NCBI GenBank assembly: GCA_045631445.1
Contig: JAZQUS010000148.1
Location: 1 to 7,015, forward strand
Direction of reading: 5' to 3'
Source of the DNA: RGIG4608 sp045631445
GTDB lineage: Bacteria > Bacillota > Clostridia > Oscillospirales > CAG-272
Length of the DNA: 7,015 bases
The notes beneath the pieces are model-generated. The model made no database searches, was not told where the DNA came from, and was given only the letters and a program-made list of their open reading frames with translations. Shown piece by piece: positions 1 to 6,026 of the stretch. Numbering within the stretch: the first letter of the stretch is position 1; every line of letters begins with the position of its first letter. The position numbers were made by a program, and so were the translations under genes.

Positions 1-12
1 TATAAATCAAAA

Positions 13-420
13 ATGATGATTGTGATGCGTCGGGATTTAAAGATGCGTAAAGGTAAAATAGCGGCACAAGCAGGTCATGCTTGTATCGAATCCATATTGA
101 TGGCGCTGAATAAAGAAGGGCGCCTTAATGATTTTGAAATGACAGTAGACGGTCTTGTTTTGAAAAATATAGACAAGTCTAGCTCTCCTCTGTCTGATTG
201 GTTTATGTATGGTTGTGCTAAGGTGTGCGTTTATGTCGATTCCGAAGAGGCTTTATTGGATATAGCGCAAAAGGCGAAAGAAAAAGGAATTATTGCCGCT
301 GTCATTACTGATGCAGGAATGACAGAGTTTCACGGAATTCCAACAAAAACCTGTCTTGCCTTGGAGCCTCTTCCTGCTGAGATTGCTGACGAATTGACAG
401 GGGAGTTGCCTCTTTATTGA
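13..420 (+). CDS. pth2: Peptidyl-tRNA hydrolase, Pth2 (archaeal/eukaryotic) type; 5' end uncertain
   Basis: Pth2 cleaves the ester bond of peptidyl-tRNAs that fall off ribosomes, recycling tRNA in the cytoplasm. Family signatures seen, numbered from the ATG at 13: RRDLKMRKGKIAAQAGHA (residues 6-23, with the conserved K, Q and H positions) and DAGMTEFHGIPTKTCLALEP (100-119). Lys15, Asp100 and Thr104 sit where the family's catalytic residues are expected. The 135-residue length is about normal; residues 30-66 form a longer middle section than in the short archaeal forms. The start is not secure: the frame is open back to base 1 (it would read YKSK before the Met), there is no Shine-Dalgarno site in the 12 bases shown, and family members often have a few residues before this point, so the true start may lie outside the window. 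The fold differs from the usual bacterial Pth, so this is probably a second, accessory hydrolase. It is separated from the genes to the right by a terminator. Confidence 0.9.
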   Translation: MMIVMRRDLKMRKGKIAAQAGHACIESILMALNKEGRLNDFEMTVDGLVLKNIDKSSSPLSDWFMYGCAKVCVYVDSEEALLDIAQKAKEKGIIAAVITDAGMTEFHGIPTKTCLALEPLPAEIADELTGELPLY

Positions 421-511
421 ATGATAGGTTTAGAAATTATTTTTTAAAAGTTAATATCTAAAGAAAAACAGGTTTTTCGACGGTTCCATTTTGAGTGTCG
501 GTCCCAGAATG

Positions 512-550
512 AATAACCTCTCAAGTTTAGGCTTGAGGGGTTATTTTTTT
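512..550 (+). terminator. Rho-independent terminator after pth2
   Basis: A 14-bp stem (512-525 with 532-545, one G-U pair) closes a 6-base loop and runs into a T tract (544-550). It begins 92 bases after the pth2 stop and insulates the operon that follows. A weaker AT-rich palindrome, GAAAAACAGGTTTTTC at 463-478, lies between them and could be a first pause or processing site. The A-rich left flank is short, so termination of an opposing transcript is less likely. Confidence 0.85.
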
Positions 551-627
551 GCCTTTTTGGGGTCGAATTTCACCGAAAACGGTCTATTGGTGTCAATTTT
601 GAGGTAACTTCTGTGCAAATTCAACAT

Positions 628-701
628 CAAACCTAAAAATACGCAAGAATGAGTAATTAAGGCGAAACAAACATAAAAATATGCAACTTTCAAAGATGAA
701 A
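628..701. repeat. Direct repeat pair plus small inverted repeat; candidate operator
   Basis: The 19-base sequences at 628-646 (CAAACCTAAAAATACGCAA) and 668-686 (CAAACATAAAAATATGCAA) match at 17 positions and are exactly 40 bases apart, close to four helical turns. Just downstream, TTTCA/TGAAA arms (688-692 and 697-701) form a short inverted repeat ending three bases before the predicted -35. The repeats lie upstream of the promoter of a gene encoding a KilA-N DNA-binding domain, so an operator for autoregulation is plausible. A recombinase or phage repressor site is an alternative. AT-rich DNA gives some repetition by chance, but not usually this long. Confidence 0.5.
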
Positions 702-704
702 CTA

Positions 705-733
705 TTTCAATCTGTCAATATATGTGATATAAT
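705..733 (+). promoter_or_regulatory. Predicted sigma-A promoter of the KilA-N/ApeA operon
   Basis: A perfect extended -10 (TGATATAAT, 725-733) lies 17 bases after a weak -35 (TTTCAA, 705-710, 3 of 6). The extended -10 compensates for the poor -35. Transcription would start near 740, giving a leader of about 20 bases that holds only the ribosome binding site. It is the only good promoter between the terminator at 512-550 and the TTG start. Confidence 0.65.
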
Positions 734-746
734 ATATTTATTAAGT

Positions 747-762
747 GAGGTGAAGGTAATTG
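747..762 (+). promoter_or_regulatory. Ribosome binding site fixing a TTG start
   Basis: GAGGTGA (747-753) lies 6 bases before TTG (760-762). An in-frame stop (TAA, 757-759) directly precedes the TTG, so no upstream start is possible, and no in-frame ATG with a good site follows nearby. A TTG start lowers translation, which would suit a regulator. Confidence 0.7.
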
Positions 763-1407
763 GACAATTATACCAAGGGTGCTGTAGAGGAATACTTGGA
801 GCGAAGCAGGAAATCGTTGTTAGAATTATTTAATGATCCGAGTTTTCCACAAGGTGCAGTAGTTGATATTGAAAGTCGTTTGGAAGGAATCCGTCAATCT
901 ATTGAAAAAGACTTATTGACCGACAATGCGTATGCCACACTCATAATGGAGTTAGAGGCCAAAAAACGCAAAATAGATGACAGTACCTTTTATGTTTCAC
1001 TAACGGATATAGCAAAGATAAAAGATCCTAAAAATCCGAGCTATGTGATTCAAGGGTGGTTACGGGATAGAAATACACTCGGGTTTTTATACTTATGGGA
1101 ACGAGAACATAACCAAGATTTTTATGAAATGGGTTATTACAAGTTAAAAAGGAATTTGTCTGATCCTTCGTTTACGCTGACTGCAAAGATATGGAAAGAG
1201 CGAACCGCCGCTACCGGAATTATATCGAAGCAGGGCAATGGGGGAGGAACCTTTGCTCATAGAGATATTGCCATTGATTTTTATGCATGGGTGTTTCCAG
1301 AGAAGAGATACGAACTCGTCAAGTTGATTGCAGGTAAAGCAGCCTTCTTCGAATCTGTGCAGGGCGAAATTAGACAAATGAAGATAAATAAGCCCGAAGA
1401 AGATTAA
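760..1407 (+). CDS. KilA-N domain protein
   Basis: KilA-N is a DNA-binding domain found in phage, large DNA virus and mobile-element proteins. Here it covers about residues 78-185: YVSLTDIAK (78-86), WLRDRNTLGFLYLWE (100-114), the conserved W145, then a stretch (151-177) with GIISK, a Gly-rich turn, TFAHRDIA and FYAWV, all hallmark segments. Residues 1-75 are charged and probably helical, and I do not recognise them. The tail after the domain is short (about 30 residues), so at 215 residues the protein is somewhat smaller than many KilA-N phage proteins. No membrane segment is seen. It is first in the operon, 30 bases before the ApeA-like gene with no terminator between. It could be the operon's regulator, a phage-DNA sensor for the HEPN protein, or a phage-derived passenger. 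The domain call is firm; the role is inference. Confidence 0.85.
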   Translation: MDNYTKGAVEEYLERSRKSLLELFNDPSFPQGAVVDIESRLEGIRQSIEKDLLTDNAYATLIMELEAKKRKIDDSTFYVSLTDIAKIKDPKNPSYVIQGWLRDRNTLGFLYLWEREHNQDFYEMGYYKLKRNLSDPSFTLTAKIWKERTAATGIISKQGNGGGTFAHRDIAIDFYAWVFPEKRYELVKLIAGKAAFFESVQGEIRQMKINKPEED

Positions 1408-1437
1408 GATTACGTACTTGTGTATAAAGGAGAAAAT

Positions 1438-2778
1438 ATGAAAGAAGAAATACTAACCGGTATTATACCTCATGATAAAAAGCCTATCGTTTTTTCTGCG
1501 GATAAAGATAATTATAAATTCACTTTTATGACAAACGAAACATATTCATTAGGTGAAAAGAATACAGAACTTTTATCAAGCGATGGGTTTATATATGGGA
1601 CAACTCACGATAATTATACCATTGCTATTTATGTTGGAGAAACAAACCTAAAGTTTTCTGGTGTACAGCTATTAAACACGTGTGCATATGTTAGATCAAA
1701 AGGTAATTTAGGAGAACAAGATATTTCGACATTTGATACCATCACTTTCCATGGTGGTACATTAAATTCTGTTTTTCATATGCGTGCCATGCAGGTTGAT
1801 CATTCAACCGACGATACTATTGTAAAGTACAAAGACGATTCCATCAAATATAGTGTCATGACCTTAAATTATGAGTTCGATGTCGAAATTCGCTCTGAAA
1901 TGAAAACAAGTTTTAGCACAAAAGGTCGTTCGATAAACAATAATGAAGTGGTTATGATTTTGCGTTTCAAAGAGTCACAGCCGCTAAGGAACTTATTCGA
2001 ACATTATAACTACATAAAAGATATGTTATCGTTTATGTGCTTTCGAGAAAATGTAGGTTTTGATTCTGTTGTATTGTCAAAAAAAGGACCACATAAAAAT
2101 TCAATACCAACCACAGCCATAGCTCATATTTTTAATGAAGCTGATTTAACAACAAAGAACATCTTTGACAATATTTGTTTTGAGAATCTTACTGATATTT
2201 TACCGAAGTTCACCAGTATATTTTATGAAAAAGAAAATACGAAAGGTAATTACATTATTTTGGGTTTCATGCCGGAAAGTGACAAAGGCATTTTCAGTAT
2301 GAATGATCGAAAAATACGTAATATTTGTTCTTCGTTAGAATGTGAATTGTCTTATGCAACGGATATTGAAGTTGAAGAAAACAATATGTTGCTAAAACTT
2401 ATTGAATCGACAAAAGCTCATATAAAAGAATTTAGAAACAATAATGAAGGTATAGATAATAATACATACAACAAAATATTTTCTAGTATGTCTTATTGGT
2501 CGTTACCTTTGGCAGAAAAACTATGTGCGCTAAACAAAAAGTATTTGAATGAAATGGAGTTGCTCAACTTAACTGGGAACTCTTTAAATGATTCTGACAT
2601 TAAAGCTTTCGTCAAATATAGAAATACAATAACGCATGGCCGGCATCAAGTACTTGACGGTACAGTTGCAACAACTGCTTATTTTTTGTGTGGTTTAATA
2701 TATTGTTGTGTTTTGACGAGAGCAGGATTCTCTCGGGAGAATCTTAAACTGCTTTGTGAAAGAAGAATTTTGGGATAA
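1438..2778 (+). CDS. ApeA-like protein with C-terminal HEPN RNase domain
   Basis: This is probably an abortive-infection effector that cuts RNA once activated. The 446-residue protein has a beta-rich N-terminal half (about 1-200) resembling the ApeA N-terminal domain, e.g. SSDGFIYGTTHDNYTIAIYVG (47-67 region), and a helical C-terminal part (about 295-446) resembling the ApeA HEPN domain. The HEPN motif R-x4-H is present as RNTITH (395-400), followed by Gly as is usual. Upstream in the same domain, the segment at 298-304 (SSLECEL) resembles the family's conserved first helix. ApeA is an established HEPN anti-phage protein; this is a distant relative recognised by pattern, not by alignment. ATG 1438 is chosen because AAAGGAG (1426-1432) lies 5 bases before it; a GTG at 1420 would place that site inside the gene. 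It is AT-rich and lies 33 bases before the UPF0489 gene, probably co-transcribed. Confidence 0.78.
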   Translation: MKEEILTGIIPHDKKPIVFSADKDNYKFTFMTNETYSLGEKNTELLSSDGFIYGTTHDNYTIAIYVGETNLKFSGVQLLNTCAYVRSKGNLGEQDISTFDTITFHGGTLNSVFHMRAMQVDHSTDDTIVKYKDDSIKYSVMTLNYEFDVEIRSEMKTSFSTKGRSINNNEVVMILRFKESQPLRNLFEHYNYIKDMLSFMCFRENVGFDSVVLSKKGPHKNSIPTTAIAHIFNEADLTTKNIFDNICFENLTDILPKFTSIFYEKENTKGNYIILGFMPESDKGIFSMNDRKIRNICSSLECELSYATDIEVEENNMLLKLIESTKAHIKEFRNNNEGIDNNTYNKIFSSMSYWSLPLAEKLCALNKKYLNEMELLNLTGNSLNDSDIKAFVKYRNTITHGRHQVLDGTVATTAYFLCGLIYCCVLTRAGFSRENLKLLCERRILG

Positions 2779-2811
2779 ACATAAAACATTAGTGATCATC
2801 GGGGGTGCAAT

Positions 2812-3615
2812 ATGAGAGTATTAGATTTGGATATGGATTATTTTATGGATGCTGTTGCTGCATTTATATCATCTTCAAGTGTAGAAAGATTACCGGAAAG
2901 TGACTATGGTGATTTTGTTTGGTCTGAGGATAGAGTCAGGACTTTTTTAGAAGAAAATCTTGGCCTCTCACGGCAAAACAAACTTCCGGGAAGGATTGTT
3001 GTTGGTCATAATGAATCGCTGTTCTTTTGGGAGGAATTAATAGAACATGGGCGATTAATTGCTCCGTTTGAAGTGATACATGTTGACTCTCATGCTGATT
3101 TAGGATTAGGATTTCCTACATCCAGTTTTTTGCAAAGCGCTTTCATAACATTGCCGATAGAAACACGACGAAGAATTAGTAATTATGAATTTAATGGTAA
3201 AATCTGCGAAATTGATATAGGCGATTATCTGCTTTGGGGAATCGCATATAGAATGTTTTCGAAGATTACATACTGTGCAAACCCAAACGGTGAATGCAAT
3301 GACTACTGTGTGGATACATTAAAAGACTTTAAAGAGGAACTCATATGGGATAAGCCAGTAAGCCAATATATTCAGCTTACATATAACAGGAATATGGATC
3401 TTCCTCAATATGATTCCAAAGAAAATTACAAACGCAAATATCTTGAAGGTGCCGTTCGAGACCCTGAAGTGGAATTGAGGATTATTCCCAAAATAGAAGA
3501 TGTAAAATATAATGGTGATTTTGATTTTGTTGTTTTAGCTCAATCTCCCAATTATACACCTGCAAGTGCTGATTTTATAATGGATATTATAAGAGAATAC
3601 ATTATCGAGATTTAA
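2812..3615 (+). CDS. UPF0489 family protein (arginase-like fold)
   Basis: The 267-residue protein carries the UPF0489 signatures: LDLDMDYF (4-11), VVGHNES (63-69, with His66), HVDSHADL (90-97, a D-x-H-x-D metal motif of the arginase/deacetylase fold), and DFDFVVLAQSPNYTP (236-250). All likely metal ligands are intact, so a binuclear metal hydrolase is plausible. Some bacterial UPF0489 members are known as peptide arginases that turn arginine into ornithine in ribosomal peptides, but no precursor-peptide or other maturation gene is visible here, so that role is not supported by context. The start follows GGGGGTG (2801-2807) by 4 bases. It is third in the operon, between the HEPN and FRG genes. 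A cysteine cluster (155, 162, 166) is unexplained. The family call is confident; the substrate is unknown. Confidence 0.82.
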   Translation: MRVLDLDMDYFMDAVAAFISSSSVERLPESDYGDFVWSEDRVRTFLEENLGLSRQNKLPGRIVVGHNESLFFWEELIEHGRLIAPFEVIHVDSHADLGLGFPTSSFLQSAFITLPIETRRRISNYEFNGKICEIDIGDYLLWGIAYRMFSKITYCANPNGECNDYCVDTLKDFKEELIWDKPVSQYIQLTYNRNMDLPQYDSKENYKRKYLEGAVRDPEVELRIIPKIEDVKYNGDFDFVVLAQSPNYTPASADFIMDIIREYIIEI

Positions 3616-3622
3616 TTCAAGA

Positions 3623-3631
3623 TGTTATAAT
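3623..3631 (+). promoter_or_regulatory. Possible internal promoter before the FRG gene
   Basis: TGTTATAAT (3623-3631) is a perfect extended -10, but no good -35 is seen at 16-18 bases upstream. It lies just after the UPF0489 stop in the only long gap of the operon (97 bases), and has the same extended -10 form as the first promoter. It could give the FRG gene its own expression. In AT-rich DNA this could be chance. Confidence 0.35.
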
Positions 3632-3657
3632 AAAATTCAAAATGCTAAGGATTTATT

Positions 3658-3756
3658 ATGAGAAAGAATATAGTTGTTATTCTTGATGAGAACTATAGAG
3701 AGGAGAACGGAAATGAGAAAAAAAGAGTTTTCAATATGCGATACTTCAATAAGTAA
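3658..3756 (+). CDS. Possible 32-residue leader ORF overlapping the FRG start
   Basis: An ATG at 3658, 6 bases after AAGGA (3647-3651), opens a frame of 32 codons ending at TAA 3754-3756. It begins MRKNIVVILDENYREEN, looks like a normal protein start, and resembles no family I know. It overlaps the FRG start (3713) by 44 bases in another frame. It may be a leader whose translation opens the FRG ribosome binding site, the stub of a lost gene, or chance. Confidence 0.25.
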   Translation: MRKNIVVILDENYREENGNEKKRVFNMRYFNK

Positions 3757-5431
3757 TTACAATAATCGAAACAACGATAAAGAAGAATTCGTATTCCCTG
3801 ATCTTAAAACTCTTTTGGAATTTGTTGAAAAATATGACACTACTGATTGTTACTTTAGAGGACAGGCAGGCTTGTGGAATGTGACATCTAGTCTTTATAG
3901 GCATTATGGTAAAGAATGTTTTGATGATGCTTGTCGTATGTTTTGTGTGGCAGTAGAATTATTAAAAAAGAACAAGTTTATTAGTATAGCTGTTGAAGAT
4001 GACGACAACAAGGCTATAGCTATTTCTCAACATTATGGATGTCCCACGGATTTTATTGATGTAACAACGTCATTGCGAGTTGCAGGATATTTTGCAGCTT
4101 TGAACAACGACGCTCAAGAGTCTCAACCAGAAGGATGTATTTGGATATTTACAAAGTCGGATATTGAATTTATGAATGGACTTATTCCGTATGCAATAAA
4201 TCTTGACGATATTCCAGACTATATGACTTCTTTTTTAAACAAGCAAAATGGGAATTTGCTTGTTTGCCCAAAAATTCCGCAGTTATCTCGATTGAATGCC
4301 CAAAAAGGGGCGTTTTTATGGGATATGGGAGGAAGTCTACAAGAACAGATAAATTTTAGTGGTATCGGCGTTAGACTGGTATTCAAGCATACATTAAATG
4401 AAAAAGAAGATTTTGCTAAAGAAGAAACTTTGTTGTTTCCCTTACCAAATCAATTGGAAAGTGAAATCATGCGTATTTTTACATCGACGAAAAAAGATAA
4501 GAATGGTCTTCCTGAATACAGTGGAATAATTAAGAGACTTTTAAATGAAATGTCTGGAGTTTCTACACACGGACTTCCCAAGGACATAACAGAGAACTTT
4601 ATGAATGTTATGGTCATACCGTTTCCTGACTTTTTTTCTCCATCCTTTAATGAGTATGTTTGGGAAAAACGTATGATCAGTATTAATAACGCTAAGCCGA
4701 ATAATATTAATACTAATGAGTATTTTACGGTGTTTGTTGACTTTGATATATTGGGAATGGTAGAAATGGTGGACTATATTCTTCAATGTTATCAGAATGA
4801 GACTCTTACAGATTATCTTTTTATGTTTAGAGATACGAAGCACAAAATACTTGGGGCTCTCAAAGATACTAAATATTGTGTAGATATGATTATTACTTTG
4901 AATAATTATTTATATACCATTGCAGAAATTGCAGAGGTTTTGTTAGAATATTTTAAAATGTTATTTTTTAAAAACCAAGAGGGCTTTTTTCCTAAAAATG
5001 ATAGTGATTTGGTTGATTCGCTTATAACAAAACAAGTGGATGATATTCTACTAAAATACTATGGTTGCCCAATTACAAAACTCAACATATATGAAACAGG
5101 AGAATATATATCGTTTTGGCTTCCGGCAACATATTCTGTTTTAGATGAAATGTGTGAAACAGAATTTAATGATTTTGATAAGAGTTGCTTTGATCCTCCA
5201 GAGTTTTTAAAAGATGCATTTTCTGAGATCCCAATTAATGCACAGATATTCATGTACCAGCATGATCCGAAAAAAATTATATCTTATCAGAATATTAAAC
5301 AAATGTTTATAAAGTTGATTCTTCCGCAACAATATGCTTTTCGTCCTAGTTATGAAAAACTGTATATTCCAGATCACATTAAAGCTATTTCTTTGCCTTA
5401 TTTTGGTCGTCCTATTTATTTGAAAAATTAA
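3713..5431 (+). CDS. FRG-domain protein with long C-terminal region
   Basis: The FRG domain is named for its Phe-Arg-Gly motif and its biochemical role is not established. With the start at ATG 3713 the protein has 572 residues. The domain spans about 44-205: YFRGQ (47-51), SLYR (60-63), QHYGCPTDFIDVTTS (106-120), YFA (126-128), GCIWIF (141-146) and RLNAQKGAFLWD (193-204), all in the expected order. Residues 210-572 match nothing I recognise; they appear cytosolic, mixed alpha/beta, with two Asn/Asp-rich stretches. AGAGGAG (3699-3705) lies 7 bases before ATG 3713; a TTG at 3674 in the same frame has no such site. It is the last gene of the operon and very AT-rich (bases 5281-5340 are 25% G+C, against 43% for 301-360 in pth2), consistent with transfer. 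FRG proteins are frequent in defence neighbourhoods, so an effector or sensor role is inferred. Confidence 0.85.
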   Translation: MRKKEFSICDTSISNYNNRNNDKEEFVFPDLKTLLEFVEKYDTTDCYFRGQAGLWNVTSSLYRHYGKECFDDACRMFCVAVELLKKNKFISIAVEDDDNKAIAISQHYGCPTDFIDVTTSLRVAGYFAALNNDAQESQPEGCIWIFTKSDIEFMNGLIPYAINLDDIPDYMTSFLNKQNGNLLVCPKIPQLSRLNAQKGAFLWDMGGSLQEQINFSGIGVRLVFKHTLNEKEDFAKEETLLFPLPNQLESEIMRIFTSTKKDKNGLPEYSGIIKRLLNEMSGVSTHGLPKDITENFMNVMVIPFPDFFSPSFNEYVWEKRMISINNAKPNNINTNEYFTVFVDFDILGMVEMVDYILQCYQNETLTDYLFMFRDTKHKILGALKDTKYCVDMIITLNNYLYTIAEIAEVLLEYFKMLFFKNQEGFFPKNDSDLVDSLITKQVDDILLKYYGCPITKLNIYETGEYISFWLPATYSVLDEMCETEFNDFDKSCFDPPEFLKDAFSEIPINAQIFMYQHDPKKIISYQNIKQMFIKLILPQQYAFRPSYEKLYIPDHIKAISLPYFGRPIYLKN

Positions 5432-5709
5432 AGGTTTTTGTAAAACATCTAAGTTATTTTCTCAAGTTGGTTATAGTATTTTATGACAATAAAACATAGA
5501 TAAGTAATATATAGAGATTATGTGATGTATAAATTCCAATTGAACATAAAAGGAAGCCATTACAAATAAAATAATTTTTAGATATTATACTATAAACGCC
5601 ACAAACAAAAAGTGTAGAGGCATATATGAGAATGCTGATAAATTTTTAATTAGCAATTGGTGGTGTAATATACTTAAATTTACTGAAATATATCTACACC
5701 AAATAGCAA
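5432..5709. other. AT-rich intergenic stretch after the FRG gene
   Basis: No ORF of note on either strand. It may be the 3' untranslated end of the operon transcript, since the first clear terminator is at 5710-5746. A weak promoter-like pair (TTACAA 5560-5565, 17 bases, TATTAT 5583-5588) would make a short RNA of about 150 bases ending at that terminator, but such pairs are common in AT-rich sequence. Confidence 0.4.
5661..5701. repeat. Inverted repeat upstream of the terminator
   Basis: TGGTGTAATATA (5661-5672) pairs over 12 bp with 5689-5701, leaving one bulged base (C5694) and a 16-base loop. It ends nine bases before the terminator stem. It could stabilise the 3' end of the operon RNA or be a protein site. 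Confidence 0.5.
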
Positions 5710-5746
5710 GGTTCGCAGATGAATTTTCGTCTGCGAACCGTTTTTT
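5710..5746 (+). terminator. Rho-independent terminator of the defence operon
   Basis: GC-rich arms 5710-5721 and 5728-5739 form a 12-bp stem (one G-U pair) with a 6-base loop, followed by six T's (5741-5746). It is 278 bases after the FRG stop, the only strong terminator on the + strand between 551 and the right flank, so it most likely ends the four-gene transcript. Confidence 0.85.
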
Positions 5747-5774
5747 ATGAATAAAATCAATTTCAAAAAGCGCT

Positions 5775-5869
5775 GTTTTTTACTTGCCAAATGAAAAGCT
5801 ATATATAATACTCTGGGCGTAACATTAAAAAGGCTTGATTGAGAGCTTTAAAATTACACAGGAGGAATG
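5775..5869 (+). repeat. Module copy 1: T tract, promoter-like site, GGAGGAATG
   Basis: First copy of a diverged ~95-base module repeated 252 bases later. It opens with GTTTTTTACTTGCCAAAT (5775-5792), identical in both copies. It continues through an AT-rich segment and GTAAC (5819-5823) to GGAGGAATG (5861-5869). The ATG opens only a five-residue ORF (MNFTV). Either the copies are duplicated promoter-leader units, or they are decayed copies of one coding sequence: read in one frame, parts look alike as peptide (LLAK..., ...NN/YN...VT), but with stops. Confidence 0.6.
5784..5812 (+). promoter_or_regulatory. Promoter-like site in module copy 1
   Basis: TTGCCA (5784-5789, 5 of 6 to the -35 consensus) is followed after 17 bases by AATACT; a better TATAAT (5804-5809) is also present but only 14 bases away. 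A T tract precedes it. The -35 is conserved in the second copy, which supports function slightly. Confidence 0.35.
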
Positions 5870-5903
5870 AATTTTACAGTGTAAGAGAAAATCACAAAAG
5901 ACC

Positions 5904-5928
5904 CGTTCGGGAGTTGCAGCCCCGAATG
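5904..5928. other. Small hairpin downstream of module copy 1
   Basis: Arms 5904-5911 and 5921-5928 pair over 8 bp (one G-U) around a 9-base loop. No T tract follows, so it is not a terminator. Confidence 0.4.
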
Positions 5929-5950
5929 GCTGGGAAAACTATGACATTCT

Positions 5951-5995
5951 CGCTCAAAATACAGCATTGCTTATGAGCGAAAGTGATGCTGTATT
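5951..5995. other. Long hairpin with an interlocking second stem
   Basis: Arms 5958-5972 and 5981-5995 form a 15-bp stem with two G-U pairs and an 8-base loop. That loop holds TGAGCG (5974-5979), the exact complement of CGCTCA (5951-5956) just outside the stem. The two stems interlock, so they would compete, or form a partial pseudoknot if the long stem opens. No T tract follows. This is the pattern of a conformational switch or of a recombination/nicking site, but function is not shown. Confidence 0.5.
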
Positions 5996-6026
5996 GAATG
6001 CCGTAAAATTATCTCAAAAATTTTGT

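Noticed and set aside
628..686. CRISPR array
   Set aside because: Only two repeat units, 19 bases, imperfect, and no cas genes.
1144..1377. Minus-strand ORF of 77 codons
   Set aside because: It lies wholly inside the KilA-N domain coding region, with no ribosome site and no recognisable protein features.
1420..1437. Upstream GTG start for the ApeA-like gene
   Set aside because: It would put the strong AAAGGAG site inside the gene; ATG 1438 is spaced correctly.
1438..2778. HEPN/MNT toxin-antitoxin pair
   Set aside because: No nucleotidyltransferase-type antitoxin is encoded nearby; the beta-rich N-terminal half fits ApeA better.
3674..3712. Upstream TTG start for the FRG gene
   Set aside because: No ribosome site precedes it, while AGAGGAG is ideally placed for ATG 3713.
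4541..4843. Minus-strand ORF of 100 codons
   Set aside because: It is antisense to the FRG gene; the length is explained by AT-rich codon use on the coding strand.
5059..5253. Minus-strand ORF of 64 codons
   Set aside because: Antisense shadow of the FRG gene without a start signal.
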